A stretch of 64,000 nucleotides of DNA, taken from PALSA-505 sp963702235. GTDB lineage: Bacteria; Actinomycetota; Actinomycetes; Streptosporangiales; Streptosporangiaceae. The DNA lies in the NCBI GenBank assembly GCA_963702235.1, contig CAVPBZ010000007.1, positions 186,001-250,000 of the forward strand, written 5' to 3'. The translations under genes and the position numbers were made by a program. Of the stretch, positions 43,549 to 52,218 are shown piece after piece; the stretch's first letter is position 1; every line of letters starts with the position of its first letter. The notes beneath the pieces were generated by a model, which was given only the letters and a program-made list of their open reading frames with translations, was not told where the DNA came from and made no database searches.

Positions 43549-44591
43549 ACGCTGCAGCCGCCGCACGCGGCGCAGCCTGCCTGCTGGTCCGCGCCGGTCA
43601 TGCCCGCGTCCCGCAGCAGGGCCGCCACCGCCTCGGTCACGTACCGCAGCAGCGCGGCGGGCGGCGCGGGCACCCCGTCCCGCCGGGCCAGCGTGCCGGC
43701 CAGCGGCCGGAACGGCACGACGAACGGGTACACGCCGCGGCGGATCAGGCCGGCGCAGCCCTCGATCAGCTCGTCCGGATCCTCGCCCAGCCCGACCAGC
43801 AGGTAGGTGGAGACCCGGTTGCCGCCGAACACCCGGACCGCCTCGTCCCACGCCGTGTGGTAGCTGGCCAGCGGCACGCTCGCCTTGCCGGGCATCCACC
43901 GCCTGCGCACCTCGTCGTCGAGCGACTCGACGTGCATGCCGATGGCGGCCGCGCCCGCGTCCCGCAGCGCGGTGAGCACGGACAGGTCGGCCGGCGGCTC
44001 GCACTGCACCTGGATCGGCAGCCCGGGCACCGCCGCCAGCACGGCCCGCACGCACCGGGCCAGGTACCGCGCGCCCCGGTCCGGGCCGGTCGTGGTGCCG
44101 GTGGTCATCACCATCTGCCGTACCCCGTCGAGCGTGACCGCGGCGTCGGCCACCTCGGCGAGCTGGTCCGGGGTCTTGGCCGCGATCGTCGCGCCCGCGC
44201 GCAGCGACTCCTCGATCGCGCAGAACCGGCACCGGTCCTGCTCGCCGTACCTGATGCAGGTCTGCACGACGGTCGTGGCCAGGACGTCGGCGCCGTGCAG
44301 CCGCGCGATCTGCTCGTACGGCACGCCATCGGCCGTCGTCAGGTCGTAGAACGCCGGGCGCCGGACAGCCTCGATGCTCAGCCCGGTATCGGTGCCGCCA
44401 TCGAGCAGCCTGCCGTCCCGCACCGCGTACCGGCTGCGCGGGTTGAGCGGCAAGGCGGCATTGGCCCCGTTGACCAGCACGTGCCCGTCGTCGCTCGGCC
44501 CGGCACCGCCCTGCCGCCGGACCGGTGCCGTCAGCGCGATGCCGCGGCTGGCGACGTCGGCCAGGACCGCAGCCGTGGTCTGCGTCCGCAT
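43527..44591 (-). CDS. MSMEG_0568-family radical SAM protein
   Basis: 354 residues. The cluster motif is CIRYGEQDRCRFC, that is C-x8-C-x2-C, as expected for this group and unlike the classic CxxxCxxC. GLSIEAVRRPAFYDLTTADG precedes it; the SAM-binding and barrel parts include MVMTTGTTTGPDRGARYLAR and VSTYLLVGLGEDPDELIEG. A Cys-rich end (GCAACGGCS) may bind a second cluster. In Nit1C clusters it accompanies the nitrilase; reaction unknown. It starts 7 bp after the Sll0783-like gene's stop. Confidence 0.93.
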   Translation of the reverse strand: MRTQTTAAVLADVASRGIALTAPVRRQGGAGPSDDGHVLVNGANAALPLNPRSRYAVRDGRLLDGGTDTGLSIEAVRRPAFYDLTTADGVPYEQIARLHGADVLATTVVQTCIRYGEQDRCRFCAIEESLRAGATIAAKTPDQLAEVADAAVTLDGVRQMVMTTGTTTGPDRGARYLARCVRAVLAAVPGLPIQVQCEPPADLSVLTALRDAGAAAIGMHVESLDDEVRRRWMPGKASVPLASYHTAWDEAVRVFGGNRVSTYLLVGLGEDPDELIEGCAGLIRRGVYPFVVPFRPLAGTLARRDGVPAPPAALLRYVTEAVAALLRDAGMTGADQQAGCAACGGCSVLQAAGG

Positions 44592-44598
44592 CGCAGGC

Positions 44599-45111
44599 CT
44601 AGAACATGTAGGTGGAGTTGATGATCGCGCCCTTGCGCGCGTAGTGGATCAGCGCGTCCTGCACGTCCAGCGGATGCGTCGGGATGACCCCCTCGATGAG
44701 GTCCTCCTCGCGCGCGCCGTGCAGCGACAGGCCGAACCGGCAGCAGTACACCTTGCCGCCCTCGGCGATGAACGTGGCGATCTGCTGGTTGATGTTGTGC
44801 TCGCCGGGGAAGGCCGAGTTGCCCGTGGTGGGGAAGCCGCGGGTGGCCAGGCAGTTCAGCGAGCCGGGGCCGTAGAAGTAGATCGCCGCATCGAAGCCCT
44901 TCCGCAGCGCGCGGGTGGCCTGCAGGATCGCGACGAAGCTCACCGACGACTCGTGCGCGATGCCGTGCACGAGGGTGAAGTAGCTCTCCCCGTTCTCGGC
45001 CCGGTAGTCGGGGAACACCTTGGTGCCGCCGTAGATGGTCGATCCCTCCGGCAGCGCCGGGTGCTGGATCTCCTCCATGCTCTGCTTCTCGAGTTCGGTC
45101 AGATCGGGCAT
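44599..45111 (-). CDS. MSMEG_0572/Sll0783-family nitrogen-starvation response protein
   Basis: 170 residues. LPEGSTIYGGTKVFPDYRAE, FDAAIYFYGPGSLNCLATRG, NINQQIATFIAEGGKVYCCR and DLIEGVIPTHPLDVQDALIH are the recognisable blocks of this small family, whose cyanobacterial member sll0783 responds to nitrogen shortage. The fold resembles DsrE-like proteins with conserved Cys, but no catalytic role is established. First in order in many Nit1C clusters; here third. ATG 45111. Confidence 0.92.
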   Translation of the reverse strand: MPDLTELEKQSMEEIQHPALPEGSTIYGGTKVFPDYRAENGESYFTLVHGIAHESSVSFVAILQATRALRKGFDAAIYFYGPGSLNCLATRGFPTTGNSAFPGEHNINQQIATFIAEGGKVYCCRFGLSLHGAREEDLIEGVIPTHPLDVQDALIHYARKGAIINSTYMF

Positions 45112-45192
45112 GCCTGGTCCTGCCTTTCCGGTGATGGGCTTTCGTGCGTCGGTCGCGGGGCGGCAGCCGTTCGGGAGAATGGCATGTCGCCG

Positions 45193-46017
45193 TCAGCCGT
45201 AGAGCTCGTCGAAGTTGCCGGAGAACATCAGCCGCGCCAGTTCGCCGTCGCCGGCCGCGGCGGCGAGCCTGGCCTGCTCGCCCGGGTAGTCGCCCCAGGG
45301 CTCGTCGCTGGCGAACAGGACCCGGTCGTGGCCGGCCCCGCGCCGGTCGATCTCGCCGGCCAGCCACCGCGGGGCGAATCCGACCGCCCACGACAGGTCG
45401 GTGTAAACCCGCTTGCCCGCGGCGATCCAGTCGAAGAACCGTGATCCGGCGAGCTTGATGTGGCCGCTGACGCCGCCGCCGAAGTGCACCAGGTGCACCG
45501 GCACGTCGTCGGCGTACCAGTTGACGAGGTGGCCGACCTCGTCGATGTCGGAGGCGGCACCCGGCGAGGTGTGCACGTGCACGACCAGGCCGTGCCGGCG
45601 CGCGGCGGCGAAGATCTGGTCCAGCGCGGGCCGGCAGTCCGGGTCGGACGGCCGGCCGCCCAGCAGGAAGCTGAGCTTGAGCGCCCGGACGCCGGACTCG
45701 GCGGCCAGCGCCAGCGCGGCCGCCGTGCGGCCGGCGTCCTGCGGCCGGGGCGAGACCCACAGCCCGCACCGGATCCGGTCATCGGCCGCCGCGGCCTCCA
45801 GGCAGAGCTCGTTGAACGAGAACGCGATGTCCGGGTCCGGCACGCCGTAGTTGGGCAGCACGATGGCCCGTTCGGCGCCGTCGGCGTCCAGGTCGGCGAT
45901 GAGCTGGGCGACCGTGCCCGGCGCCCGGACATCCGGCTGGACGGGCGGGCCGGAGTAGAACGGGAAGGCGGGCAGCACCCCCAGGTGCCGGTGCGCGTCG
46001 CGGATCGGCTCAGCCAT
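45193..46017 (-). CDS. Amidohydrolase-family (amidohydrolase 2) protein
   Basis: 274 residues, metal-dependent TIM-barrel hydrolase or decarboxylase. The N-terminal IRDAHRHLGVLPAF replaces the usual DxHxH metal motif with D-x-H-R-H; VHVHTSPG, PVHLVHFGGG and the C-terminal VLFASDEPWGDYPG (metal Asp) complete the site. It sits between the flavoprotein and the Sll0783-like gene and is presumed part of the same operon. It may process an amide or carboxylate from the nitrilase pathway; this is inference. Confidence 0.85.
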   Translation of the reverse strand: MAEPIRDAHRHLGVLPAFPFYSGPPVQPDVRAPGTVAQLIADLDADGAERAIVLPNYGVPDPDIAFSFNELCLEAAAADDRIRCGLWVSPRPQDAGRTAAALALAAESGVRALKLSFLLGGRPSDPDCRPALDQIFAAARRHGLVVHVHTSPGAASDIDEVGHLVNWYADDVPVHLVHFGGGVSGHIKLAGSRFFDWIAAGKRVYTDLSWAVGFAPRWLAGEIDRRGAGHDRVLFASDEPWGDYPGEQARLAAAAGDGELARLMFSGNFDELYG

Positions 46018-46053
46018 GCCGGTGCCTCCTGCCGCAGCCAGGCCGCCGGCCCG

Positions 46054-47397
46054 TCATGCCGCGCTCGTTCCTGCCGCCGCGGCGGCGGGAGCGGGAACCT
46101 GCACGTCAGCGCAGCAGCCGGTCCCGGCGCCGCCGCGGATGTGCTCGGCCAGGTGCGCGGCGTCCCTGCCGACCCCGCAGAACCGGCCCGATCCCCAGGT
46201 GTACTGCCAGGGCAGGCCGAGGACGTACAGGCCGGGGCAGCTGGTGACGCCGCGGGTGTGCACGGGATAGCCGCGGCCGTCGAAGACCGGCAGCTCGAGC
46301 CAGGAGTACTCCCGGCGGAACCCGGTGGCCCAGACCACGGCGCTGATCCCGCTCGCCGCCAGGTCAAGCTCGCCCGGCTCGCGGTCCGGCTGCCAGACCG
46401 GGGGCCGCCGGGCCTCGGCGGGCGCGGCGATGCCGCGGCCGGCGATGAACGCGTCGATCGAGTCCTTGATGCCTTCCGACACCGCGTCCGCGCTGTCCAG
46501 GTTCCTGGCCAGATCCGGCGCGAAGCCGGCCCGGGTGCCACTGATCCCGGTCAGCCGCCCGTAGAGCCGCATCCCCTCGCGGGCGAAAGCCCGCAGGTCG
46601 ATGTCGTGGCCGCCGTCCCGGCCGGTGACGTAGTGATTGGCCCGCAGCCGCAGCGCGTCGGCGTCCTCGAACTCGTCCACGCCGCGGTCGTAGTGGCCCA
46701 TCTCGTCCAGCCACGCCACCACGTCCCGGCCGCGGTACCGGCGCGCGACCCGCGGCGCGCTGCCGGTCGCGAGGTGCACCTGCCGCCCGGCCAGGTGCAG
46801 GTCCTCGGCGATCTGCCCGCCGGACTGCCCGGTGCCCACGACGAGCACGGCCCCGGCCGGCAGCGCGGCCGGGCTGCGGTACTGCGACGAGTGCACCGAA
46901 GCGATGCCGTCCGGCAGCCGCGAGGCCAGGCGCGGCAGCCGCGCCCGGTGGTACGGGCCGGTGGCCACCACCACCTGCCCGGCGGTCAGGTCGCCGCGGC
47001 TGGTGCAGATCTCGAAGGTGCCGCCGGGGTCGCGCCGCAGCCTGGTCACGCCGGTGTCCTCGCGCACCGGCGGCCCGAACGACGCAGCGTACCCGGCCAC
47101 GTACGCCACGATCTCGTCGCGGCCCATGAAGCCGTCCGGATCCGGGCCGTGGTACGGCCATCCGGGCAGCTGGCACTGCCAGTTGGGCGTGACCAGGCAG
47201 AACGAGTCCCAGCGCCGCTCGCGCCACTCGTAGCCGATGCGCTGGCGCTCGAGCACGACGTGGTCGATGCCGAGCCTGGTCAGGTGATAGCTGATCGCCA
47301 GGCCCGCCTGCCCGGCGCCGATGACGGCGACCGGATAGTGGCTGCCGCCGGCCGCTGACCGGGCCTGCGGCCGCTGGGTTATCCCGGCAGTTTGCAT
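46054..47397 (-). CDS. MSMEG_0569-family flavin-dependent oxidoreductase
   Basis: 447 residues, flavin monooxygenase-like. FAD motif VAVIGAGQAGLAISYHL, then ERQRIGYEWRERRWDSFCLV, LPGWPYHGPDPDGFMGRDEI, the NADPH motif VLVVGTGQSGGQIAEDLHLA and VVWATGFRREYSWLELP. This is the flavoprotein of the Nit1C cluster and its first gene here. ATG 47397 lies 77 bp from the urease operon end. The C-terminal Ala/Pro tail with a GCC pair is not conserved. Probable substrate: a nitrile- or cyanide-derived adduct (inference). Confidence 0.92.
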   Translation of the reverse strand: MQTAGITQRPQARSAAGGSHYPVAVIGAGQAGLAISYHLTRLGIDHVVLERQRIGYEWRERRWDSFCLVTPNWQCQLPGWPYHGPDPDGFMGRDEIVAYVAGYAASFGPPVREDTGVTRLRRDPGGTFEICTSRGDLTAGQVVVATGPYHRARLPRLASRLPDGIASVHSSQYRSPAALPAGAVLVVGTGQSGGQIAEDLHLAGRQVHLATGSAPRVARRYRGRDVVAWLDEMGHYDRGVDEFEDADALRLRANHYVTGRDGGHDIDLRAFAREGMRLYGRLTGISGTRAGFAPDLARNLDSADAVSEGIKDSIDAFIAGRGIAAPAEARRPPVWQPDREPGELDLAASGISAVVWATGFRREYSWLELPVFDGRGYPVHTRGVTSCPGLYVLGLPWQYTWGSGRFCGVGRDAAHLAEHIRGGAGTGCCADVQVPAPAAAAAGTSAA

Positions 47398-47437
47398 AGG
47401 TTCAAGTCGAGCGGCGGCTGATTACCGATCGATGTCA

Positions 47438-47492
47438 TCCGGACTAAGGCTGCGTTTCGCAACCACCCGTCCGGCTAAGGCCGTGTTTCACG
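47438..47492. repeat. Two direct repeats of about 23 bp between ureD and the flavoprotein gene
   Basis: Copies at 47438-47460 and 47470-47492 share TCCGG, CTAAGG and GTTTC with four or five differences. The second overlaps the ureD stop codon (47475-47477), and the first reproduces the same end in minus-strand reading. Either a short duplication of the ureD 3' end or a pair of operator half-sites for the operon below. Confidence 0.5.
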
Positions 47493-48212
47493 CGGCGAGG
47501 CAGCGGCGCAGAGGTCGTCGAGTTGCCGGGTCGCGGCCGCGGTGTCGTCGGCGAGCACGGTGACGAGCAGTGCCTGGCCGGCCAGCCGCTGCGCGACGGC
47601 CGCCGGCGACGCGACAACCGTGCGGGCGCTGACCGCGGGGCCGGCGATCAGCGCACAGGCGAGCACCCGGCGGCCGGCGGTGAGCCCGGCCCAGCCGCTC
47701 AGCGCCGGGTCGGCGAGGTCGGCGAACTGGCGCAGCACCGGTCGGCCCGCCCGGGTCACGTCCCAGCGCAGCGTGGCCTGCCCCGGCGGTTCGCCGCTGC
47801 GGCCGAGCACGATCAGCTCCCGCCACTCGACGGCGGCGCCGGCGTCAAGCGCCAGCTTGACCCGGACGTTCACCCGGCTGCCCTGACAGACGATCAGCGC
47901 ACCGGGGTCGGCGACCAGGTCCGAGCCCACGCCGAGATCGGCGCGGATCGCCAGTTCGGCCGGCCCGCCGCCGGCGCGGCCCTGGGCCACGCTGGCGCCG
48001 GTGGCCCGCAGCGTGGCGCGCGCGCCGGCCTGCAGCCGCAGCGAGACCGCCAGGTCGTCACCGGCCAGCGGCCCGGCCGCGGTGCCGACCAGCCGCAGCT
48101 CGCACCGGTCCGCGGCGTCACTATGCACCTGCCGCAGCGTCAGCGGCGGCGCGCAGGCCAGTTCGCCGAGCACGCCGCCCGGCTCGACGACCGCCGCCGT
48201 TCGCGCGATCAC
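47475..48212 (-). CDS. ureD: Urease accessory protein UreD
   Basis: 245 residues; scaffold of the UreD-UreF-UreG complex that loads nickel into apo-urease. GELACAPPLTLRQVHSDAAD, GPLAGDDLAVSLRLQAGARA, the LAIRADLGVGSDLVADPGAL block and VEWRELIVLGRSGEPPG fit the family. GTG 48212. It lies last in the urease operon, 46 bp after ureG. No UreE gene was found, which is usual in actinobacteria. Confidence 0.93.
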   Translation of the reverse strand: MIARTAAVVEPGGVLGELACAPPLTLRQVHSDAADRCELRLVGTAAGPLAGDDLAVSLRLQAGARATLRATGASVAQGRAGGGPAELAIRADLGVGSDLVADPGALIVCQGSRVNVRVKLALDAGAAVEWRELIVLGRSGEPPGQATLRWDVTRAGRPVLRQFADLADPALSGWAGLTAGRRVLACALIAGPAVSARTVVASPAAVAQRLAGQALLVTVLADDTAAATRQLDDLCAAASPRETRP

Positions 48213-48258
48213 GGTCTCCGCCTGCCGGAGCGCCGCACGCGCGGCCGCGGCCGGGCGG

Positions 48259-48936
48259 TCACGGTGCCGTGATCGCGGAGCGGACCGAACGCACCCACGC
48301 CGCCACCTGGCCGGCCGCCGGGTCGCCGGCGAGCGAGGTGAACAGCACCGGCCGGCCGGCGCGCACCGCCGCGGCGTCCCGCGCCATCACCTCCAGGTCG
48401 GCGCCGACGAACCCGGCGAGATCGGTCTTGTTGATCACGAGCAGGTCGGAACGGGTGACCCCGGGGCCGCCCTTGCGCGGCACCTTGTCGCCGCCGGCCA
48501 CGTCGATGACGAAGATCTGGCGGTGCACCAGCCCGTAGGAGAACGTCGCGGTGAGGTTGTCGCCACCGCTCTCGACGAGGACCAGCTCCAGGCCCGGGTG
48601 GTCGGCCTCGAGCCGCTCGACCGCATCGAGGTTCGCGCTGATGTCGTCGCGGATCGCGGTGTGCGGGCAGGCGCCGGTCTGCACGGCCCGGATCCTGGCG
48701 TCCGGCAGCACGCCCGCCCGGCGCAGGAAGTCGGCGTCCTCGGTGGTGTAGATGTCGTTGGTGACGACGCCGATCGTCAGCTCGGCCGACAGCGCCCGGC
48801 ACAGCGCGGCGACCAGCGCGGTCTTGCCGCTGCCAACCGGGCCGCCGATGCCGATCCGGGGCACCCGGGCGCCCGGCGGCGCGCCCGCGGCCGGGCCGGC
48901 CTCGTGCCGATGGACGTGGGGCTGGTCAGGATGCAA
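48259..48936 (-). CDS. ureG: Urease accessory GTPase UreG
   Basis: 225 residues. SIMIBI-class GTPase that delivers nickel. P-loop GIGGPVGSGKTALVAAL, nickel/dimer motif TGACPHTAIRDDIS (conserved CPH), FVIDVAGGDKVPRKGGPGV and the guanine-recognition NKTD in LLVINKTDLAG. An N-terminal His-bearing extension (HPDQPHVHRHEAG) may bind metal, as seen in some UreG proteins. Overlaps ureF by 11 bp. Confidence 0.97.
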   Translation of the reverse strand: MHPDQPHVHRHEAGPAAGAPPGARVPRIGIGGPVGSGKTALVAALCRALSAELTIGVVTNDIYTTEDADFLRRAGVLPDARIRAVQTGACPHTAIRDDISANLDAVERLEADHPGLELVLVESGGDNLTATFSYGLVHRQIFVIDVAGGDKVPRKGGPGVTRSDLLVINKTDLAGFVGADLEVMARDAAAVRAGRPVLFTSLAGDPAAGQVAAWVRSVRSAITAP

Positions 48937-49681
48937 ACAGACGCACCTCCGCGGTGAGATGGACGTCGGCGAGCAGGTCGAGCGCGGGCGCGGCGGCGCA
49001 GGGCAGTGACCCCGGCGAGGCCGCCGACGTCAGCGCGGCGGACTGCGCGCAGGCGTCAATGCCCGGTGCCAGCCGGGCCAGCAGGGCCTGGACGGCGAAC
49101 GGGTCGAGGCTGAGCAGGCGGACCGCGGCACTGGCCGGGCCGGCGCACGCCGCCAGCGCCGCGGCCCGCGCGGCCAGCAGGGGTGTGCCGCCCGCCAGCG
49201 CGACGCCGGCGCCCAGCACGAGCGGGTGGTGCGGCGCCGGCGCGCCGCACAGCGCCCACGGCGTGTCCAGGTCCGCGCCCGGCAGCACCGAGCGCAGCAG
49301 CCGCAGCAGCCCGCCGCCGAGCTGCCGGGACGCGCCGCGCGCGGCCTCCGACGGGGTCCGCGCATCGAGTTCGGCGTCCAGCAACGCCCATTCTTCCGAA
49401 CGGCTCCGCCCGGGGACCGAGTGCTCGGCAGCACGGTCATGGGGGCGGGCAGCGAGCTCAGTCGCGTGCCGTTCGGGATATTGATCATGGAGATGGCACG
49501 CGGCGGCGGCGAAGGCGGCAGCCACCCGGGCCGAGGTCGCGAGCCGCGCCCGGCAGAAGTTTTCCAGATCAGCCAGGCCGGTGACCAGGCCGGTGCCGAC
49601 CGCGGCCTCCATCCCGGCCGAGTGGTTGTGCGCCCCGGCGGGGGCCCGGGAGTCGAGCAGGAGGAGCAGCAGCGTGTTCAT
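48926..49681 (-). CDS. ureF: Urease accessory protein UreF
   Basis: 251 residues, all-helical. LLLLLDSRAPAGAHNHSAGM is the UreF opening and FCRARLATSARVAAAFAAAA follows. Between about residues 65 and 115 there is a polar insertion with several His and Arg (HLHDQYPERH, ARPHDRAAEHS) that is longer than in common UreF proteins. The C-terminal half (VLGAGVALAGGTPLLAARAA, LLSLDPFAVQALLARLAPGI) is regular. Three bp after ureC. Confidence 0.93.
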   Translation of the reverse strand: MNTLLLLLLDSRAPAGAHNHSAGMEAAVGTGLVTGLADLENFCRARLATSARVAAAFAAAACHLHDQYPERHATELAARPHDRAAEHSVPGRSRSEEWALLDAELDARTPSEAARGASRQLGGGLLRLLRSVLPGADLDTPWALCGAPAPHHPLVLGAGVALAGGTPLLAARAAALAACAGPASAAVRLLSLDPFAVQALLARLAPGIDACAQSAALTSAASPGSLPCAAAPALDLLADVHLTAEVRLFAS

Positions 49682-49684
49682 GGC

Positions 49685-51409
49685 TCAGAAGAGGAAGTAG
49701 CGCTGGGCCATCGGCAGCTCCATGGCCGGCTGCGGCTCGATGAGCTCGCCGTCGACGCGCACCGCGAACGTCTCGCTGTCCACGTCGATCGACGGCAGCG
49801 CGTCGTTCTCCGGGAGGCTCGCCTTCGACAGCCCGGACACGTCCTTGGTCGCCACCAGCGGGCGGTCGCTGGCCCAGCGGTCGCCGAGGCCGGCCTCGAG
49901 CGCGGCGGGCGACACGAAGTGCAGGCCGAGCCGGGCCGGCATCGCGCCGAACGCGCCGAACATCGGCCGTGGCAGCTGCGGCTGCGGGGTCGGGATGGAT
50001 GCATTGGCGTCGCCCATGGCGGCCCAGGCGATCACGCCGGCCTTGACCACCAGGTGCGGCCGGACGCCGAAGAACCCGGGCTCCCACAGCACCAGGTCAG
50101 CCACCTTGCCCGGCTGCACCGAGCCGATCTCGCCGTCCAGGCCGTGCGTGACGGCCGGCCCGATCGTGTACTTCGCGACGTAGCGGCGGGCGCGCAGGTT
50201 GTCGGCCGGGCCGTCGCCGGGCAGCGCGCCGCGGCGCTGCTTCATCACGTGCGCCGTCTGCCAGGTACGGATGATCGTCTCGCCGATCCGGCCCATCGCC
50301 TGCGAGTCCGAGCCGATCATGGAGATCGCGCCGAGGTCGTGCAGCACGTCCTCGGCGGCCATCGTCGTGGGCCGGATCCGCGACTCGGCAAAGGCGAGAT
50401 CTTCGGGGATCGACGGGTTGAGGTGATGGCACACCATCAGCATGTCGAGGTGCTCGTCCAGCGTGTTGCGGGTGTACGGGCGGGTCGGGTTCGTCGAGGA
50501 CGGCAGCACGTTGCGGTGCGCGGCGACCTTGATGATGTCCGGTGCGTGCCCGCCGCCGGCGCCCTCGGTGTGGTACGTGTGGATCGGCCGGCCGCCGATC
50601 GCCGCCAGCGTCAACTCGAGATAGCCGGCCTCGTTGAGCGTGTCGGTGTGGATGGCCACCTGGACGCCGGCCGCCTGGGCGACGGTGAGGCAGGCGTCGA
50701 TGACGGCCGGCGTGGTGCCCCAGTCCTCGTGCAGCTTGAAGCGGGCCGCGCCGGCCCGCAACTGCTCCCACAGGCCCTCGCTGCTCATCGTGTTGCCTTT
50801 GCCGAGCAGCGCGATGTTCACCGGCCACTGCGCCGTCAACGCGAGCATCATGTCGAGCCAGAACGCGCCGGGCGTGACCGTGGTCGCCTTGGTTCCCTCG
50901 GCCGGGCCGGTGCCGCCGCCGATGAGCGTGGTCATCCCCGCCGCCAGCGCGACCGGGATCTGCTGCGGCGCGATGAAGTGGACGTGGCTGTCGATGCCGC
51001 CGGCGGTGAGGATCAGCCCGTTGCCGGCGATCACCTCGGTGGACGGGCCGATGACGAGCTCGGGGGTGACGCCGTCCATCGTGTCCGGGTTGCCGGCCTT
51101 GCCCAGGGCGGTGATCCGGCCGTCGCGGACGCCCACGTCCGCCTTGATCACGCCCCAGTGGTCGAGCACCACGACCCCGGTGATCACCACGTCCGGCGTT
51201 CCCTCCGCGCGGGTGGCCACGGACTGGCCCATCGACTCGCGGATCACCTTGCCGCCGCCGAAGATCGCCTCGTCCCCGGCCAGCGGACCGGGGCCACCGC
51301 ACCGGTCCTCGGTGACCTCGATCAGCAGGTCGGTGTCGGCGAGCCGGATCCGGTCACCGGTAGTCGGGCCGTACAGCGCCGCGTACCGGCGGCGGGAGAT
51401 GTCAGTCAT
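49685..51409 (-). CDS. ureC: Urease alpha subunit
   Basis: 574 residues; nickel enzyme that hydrolyses urea to ammonia and carbamate. Nickel ligands are in GGIDSHVHFIAPQQ and HTDTLNEAGY; the carbamylated Lys is in RFKLHEDWGTTP; the flap His region is MVCHHLNPSIPED; the last metal Asp is in SMIGSDSQAMGR. The start YAALYGPTTGDRIRLADTDL is standard. Overlaps ureB by 8 bp. Complete with no visible defect. Confidence 0.98.
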   Translation of the reverse strand: MTDISRRRYAALYGPTTGDRIRLADTDLLIEVTEDRCGGPGPLAGDEAIFGGGKVIRESMGQSVATRAEGTPDVVITGVVVLDHWGVIKADVGVRDGRITALGKAGNPDTMDGVTPELVIGPSTEVIAGNGLILTAGGIDSHVHFIAPQQIPVALAAGMTTLIGGGTGPAEGTKATTVTPGAFWLDMMLALTAQWPVNIALLGKGNTMSSEGLWEQLRAGAARFKLHEDWGTTPAVIDACLTVAQAAGVQVAIHTDTLNEAGYLELTLAAIGGRPIHTYHTEGAGGGHAPDIIKVAAHRNVLPSSTNPTRPYTRNTLDEHLDMLMVCHHLNPSIPEDLAFAESRIRPTTMAAEDVLHDLGAISMIGSDSQAMGRIGETIIRTWQTAHVMKQRRGALPGDGPADNLRARRYVAKYTIGPAVTHGLDGEIGSVQPGKVADLVLWEPGFFGVRPHLVVKAGVIAWAAMGDANASIPTPQPQLPRPMFGAFGAMPARLGLHFVSPAALEAGLGDRWASDRPLVATKDVSGLSKASLPENDALPSIDVDSETFAVRVDGELIEPQPAMELPMAQRYFLF

Positions 51410-51767
51410 CGAGCTTCCCGGCCCACTCCGGCCGCAGCCCCGGCACCACCCGCGCTCCGGCCAGCGCGACGAGCGTCACCTGCCGCGTCATGCCGGGCTC
51501 GAACCGGACCGACGTTCCGGCGGGCACGTCGAGCCGGTAGCCGCACGCCGCGCCCCGGTCGAAGGACAGCGCCGGGTTGGCCGCGGCGAAGTGATAGTGC
51601 GAGCCGACCTGGATCGGCCGGTCGCCGCGGTTCTCGACGGTGAGCTCCACCCGGTGCCGGCCCGGGCTCAGTTCGATCGTGCCGTCGGCGGTCAGGATTT
51701 CGCCCGGGACCACGGGTCCTGTCCCGGCGGCGGGCAGGCCCGTGTCACCGGGCAGGCTCGTGCTCAC
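51402..51767 (-). CDS. ureB: Urease beta subunit
   Basis: 121 residues. VVPGEILTADGTIELSPGRH, VENRGDRPIQVGSHYHFAAA, LDVPAGTSVRFEPGMTRQVT and VVPGLRPEWAGKL are the usual UreB blocks. An N-terminal extension of about 18 residues is Gly/Pro-rich. ATG 51767 overlaps the ureA stop by 4 bp. Confidence 0.96.
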   Translation of the reverse strand: MSTSLPGDTGLPAAGTGPVVPGEILTADGTIELSPGRHRVELTVENRGDRPIQVGSHYHFAAANPALSFDRGAACGYRLDVPAGTSVRFEPGMTRQVTLVALAGARVVPGLRPEWAGKLDD

Positions 51768-52066
51768 CGGATCGGCCCGTGCAGGGTGACCAGCTTGGTG
51801 CCGTCCGGGAAGGTCGCCTCGACCTGAACGGAGTCCAGCAGCTCCGGTACCCCGGGCATGACGTCGTCGCGGCGCAGCACCTCGCGGCCTGCCGACATCA
51901 GCTCGCCCACCGACCGGCCGTCCCGGGCGCCTTCCAGCACGAAGGAGGTCAGGATGGCGACAGCTTCCGGGTAGTTGAGCTTGAGGCCCCTGCCCCGGCG
52001 CCGTTCGGCCACGTCCGCGGCCAGCGTGATCAGCAGCCGTTCCTGCTCGTGTTCGGTCAACCGCAT
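51764..52066 (-). CDS. ureA: Urease gamma subunit
   Basis: 100 residues from ATG 52066. MRLTEHEQERLLITLAADVA is the invariant UreA start, so the longer open frame to 52330 is upstream sequence. ERRRGRGLKLNYPEAVAILT and VQVEATFPDGTKLVTLHGPI complete the family pattern. First gene of the urease operon; 248 bp separate it from the divergent lysozyme gene. Confidence 0.97.
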   Translation of the reverse strand: MRLTEHEQERLLITLAADVAERRRGRGLKLNYPEAVAILTSFVLEGARDGRSVGELMSAGREVLRRDDVMPGVPELLDSVQVEATFPDGTKLVTLHGPIR

Positions 52067-52203
52067 GCGTGCACGATATTGCAGCCGGGTTTCATGCGGA
52101 TGAACTTGTCCCGGACAGCTGGGACGTGCGGGGACATCGCGGCGGGGGCTCGGTGGTGAGGCGCCAGTGGCGGGGGGCCCAAATGCAACGGAGACGGCAT
52201 TGC

Positions 52204-52218
52204 TGGCAAATCTTGCCA
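52204..52218. promoter_or_regulatory. Inverted repeat between ureA and the lysozyme gene
   Basis: TGGCAA and TTGCCA flank ATC, a perfect 6-bp-arm dyad placed about 140 bp from ureA and 97 bp from the lysozyme start. A suitable operator for either divergent unit; the binding protein is unknown. Confidence 0.4.

Noticed and set aside
49226..51643. 805-codon open frame on the plus strand
   Set aside because: Antisense to ureC and ureB; no recognisable motifs.
52067..52110. GlnR-like site (GAAAC) before ureA
   Set aside because: Only one half of the expected GTnAC-n6-GAAAC pattern is present and the spacing is wrong.
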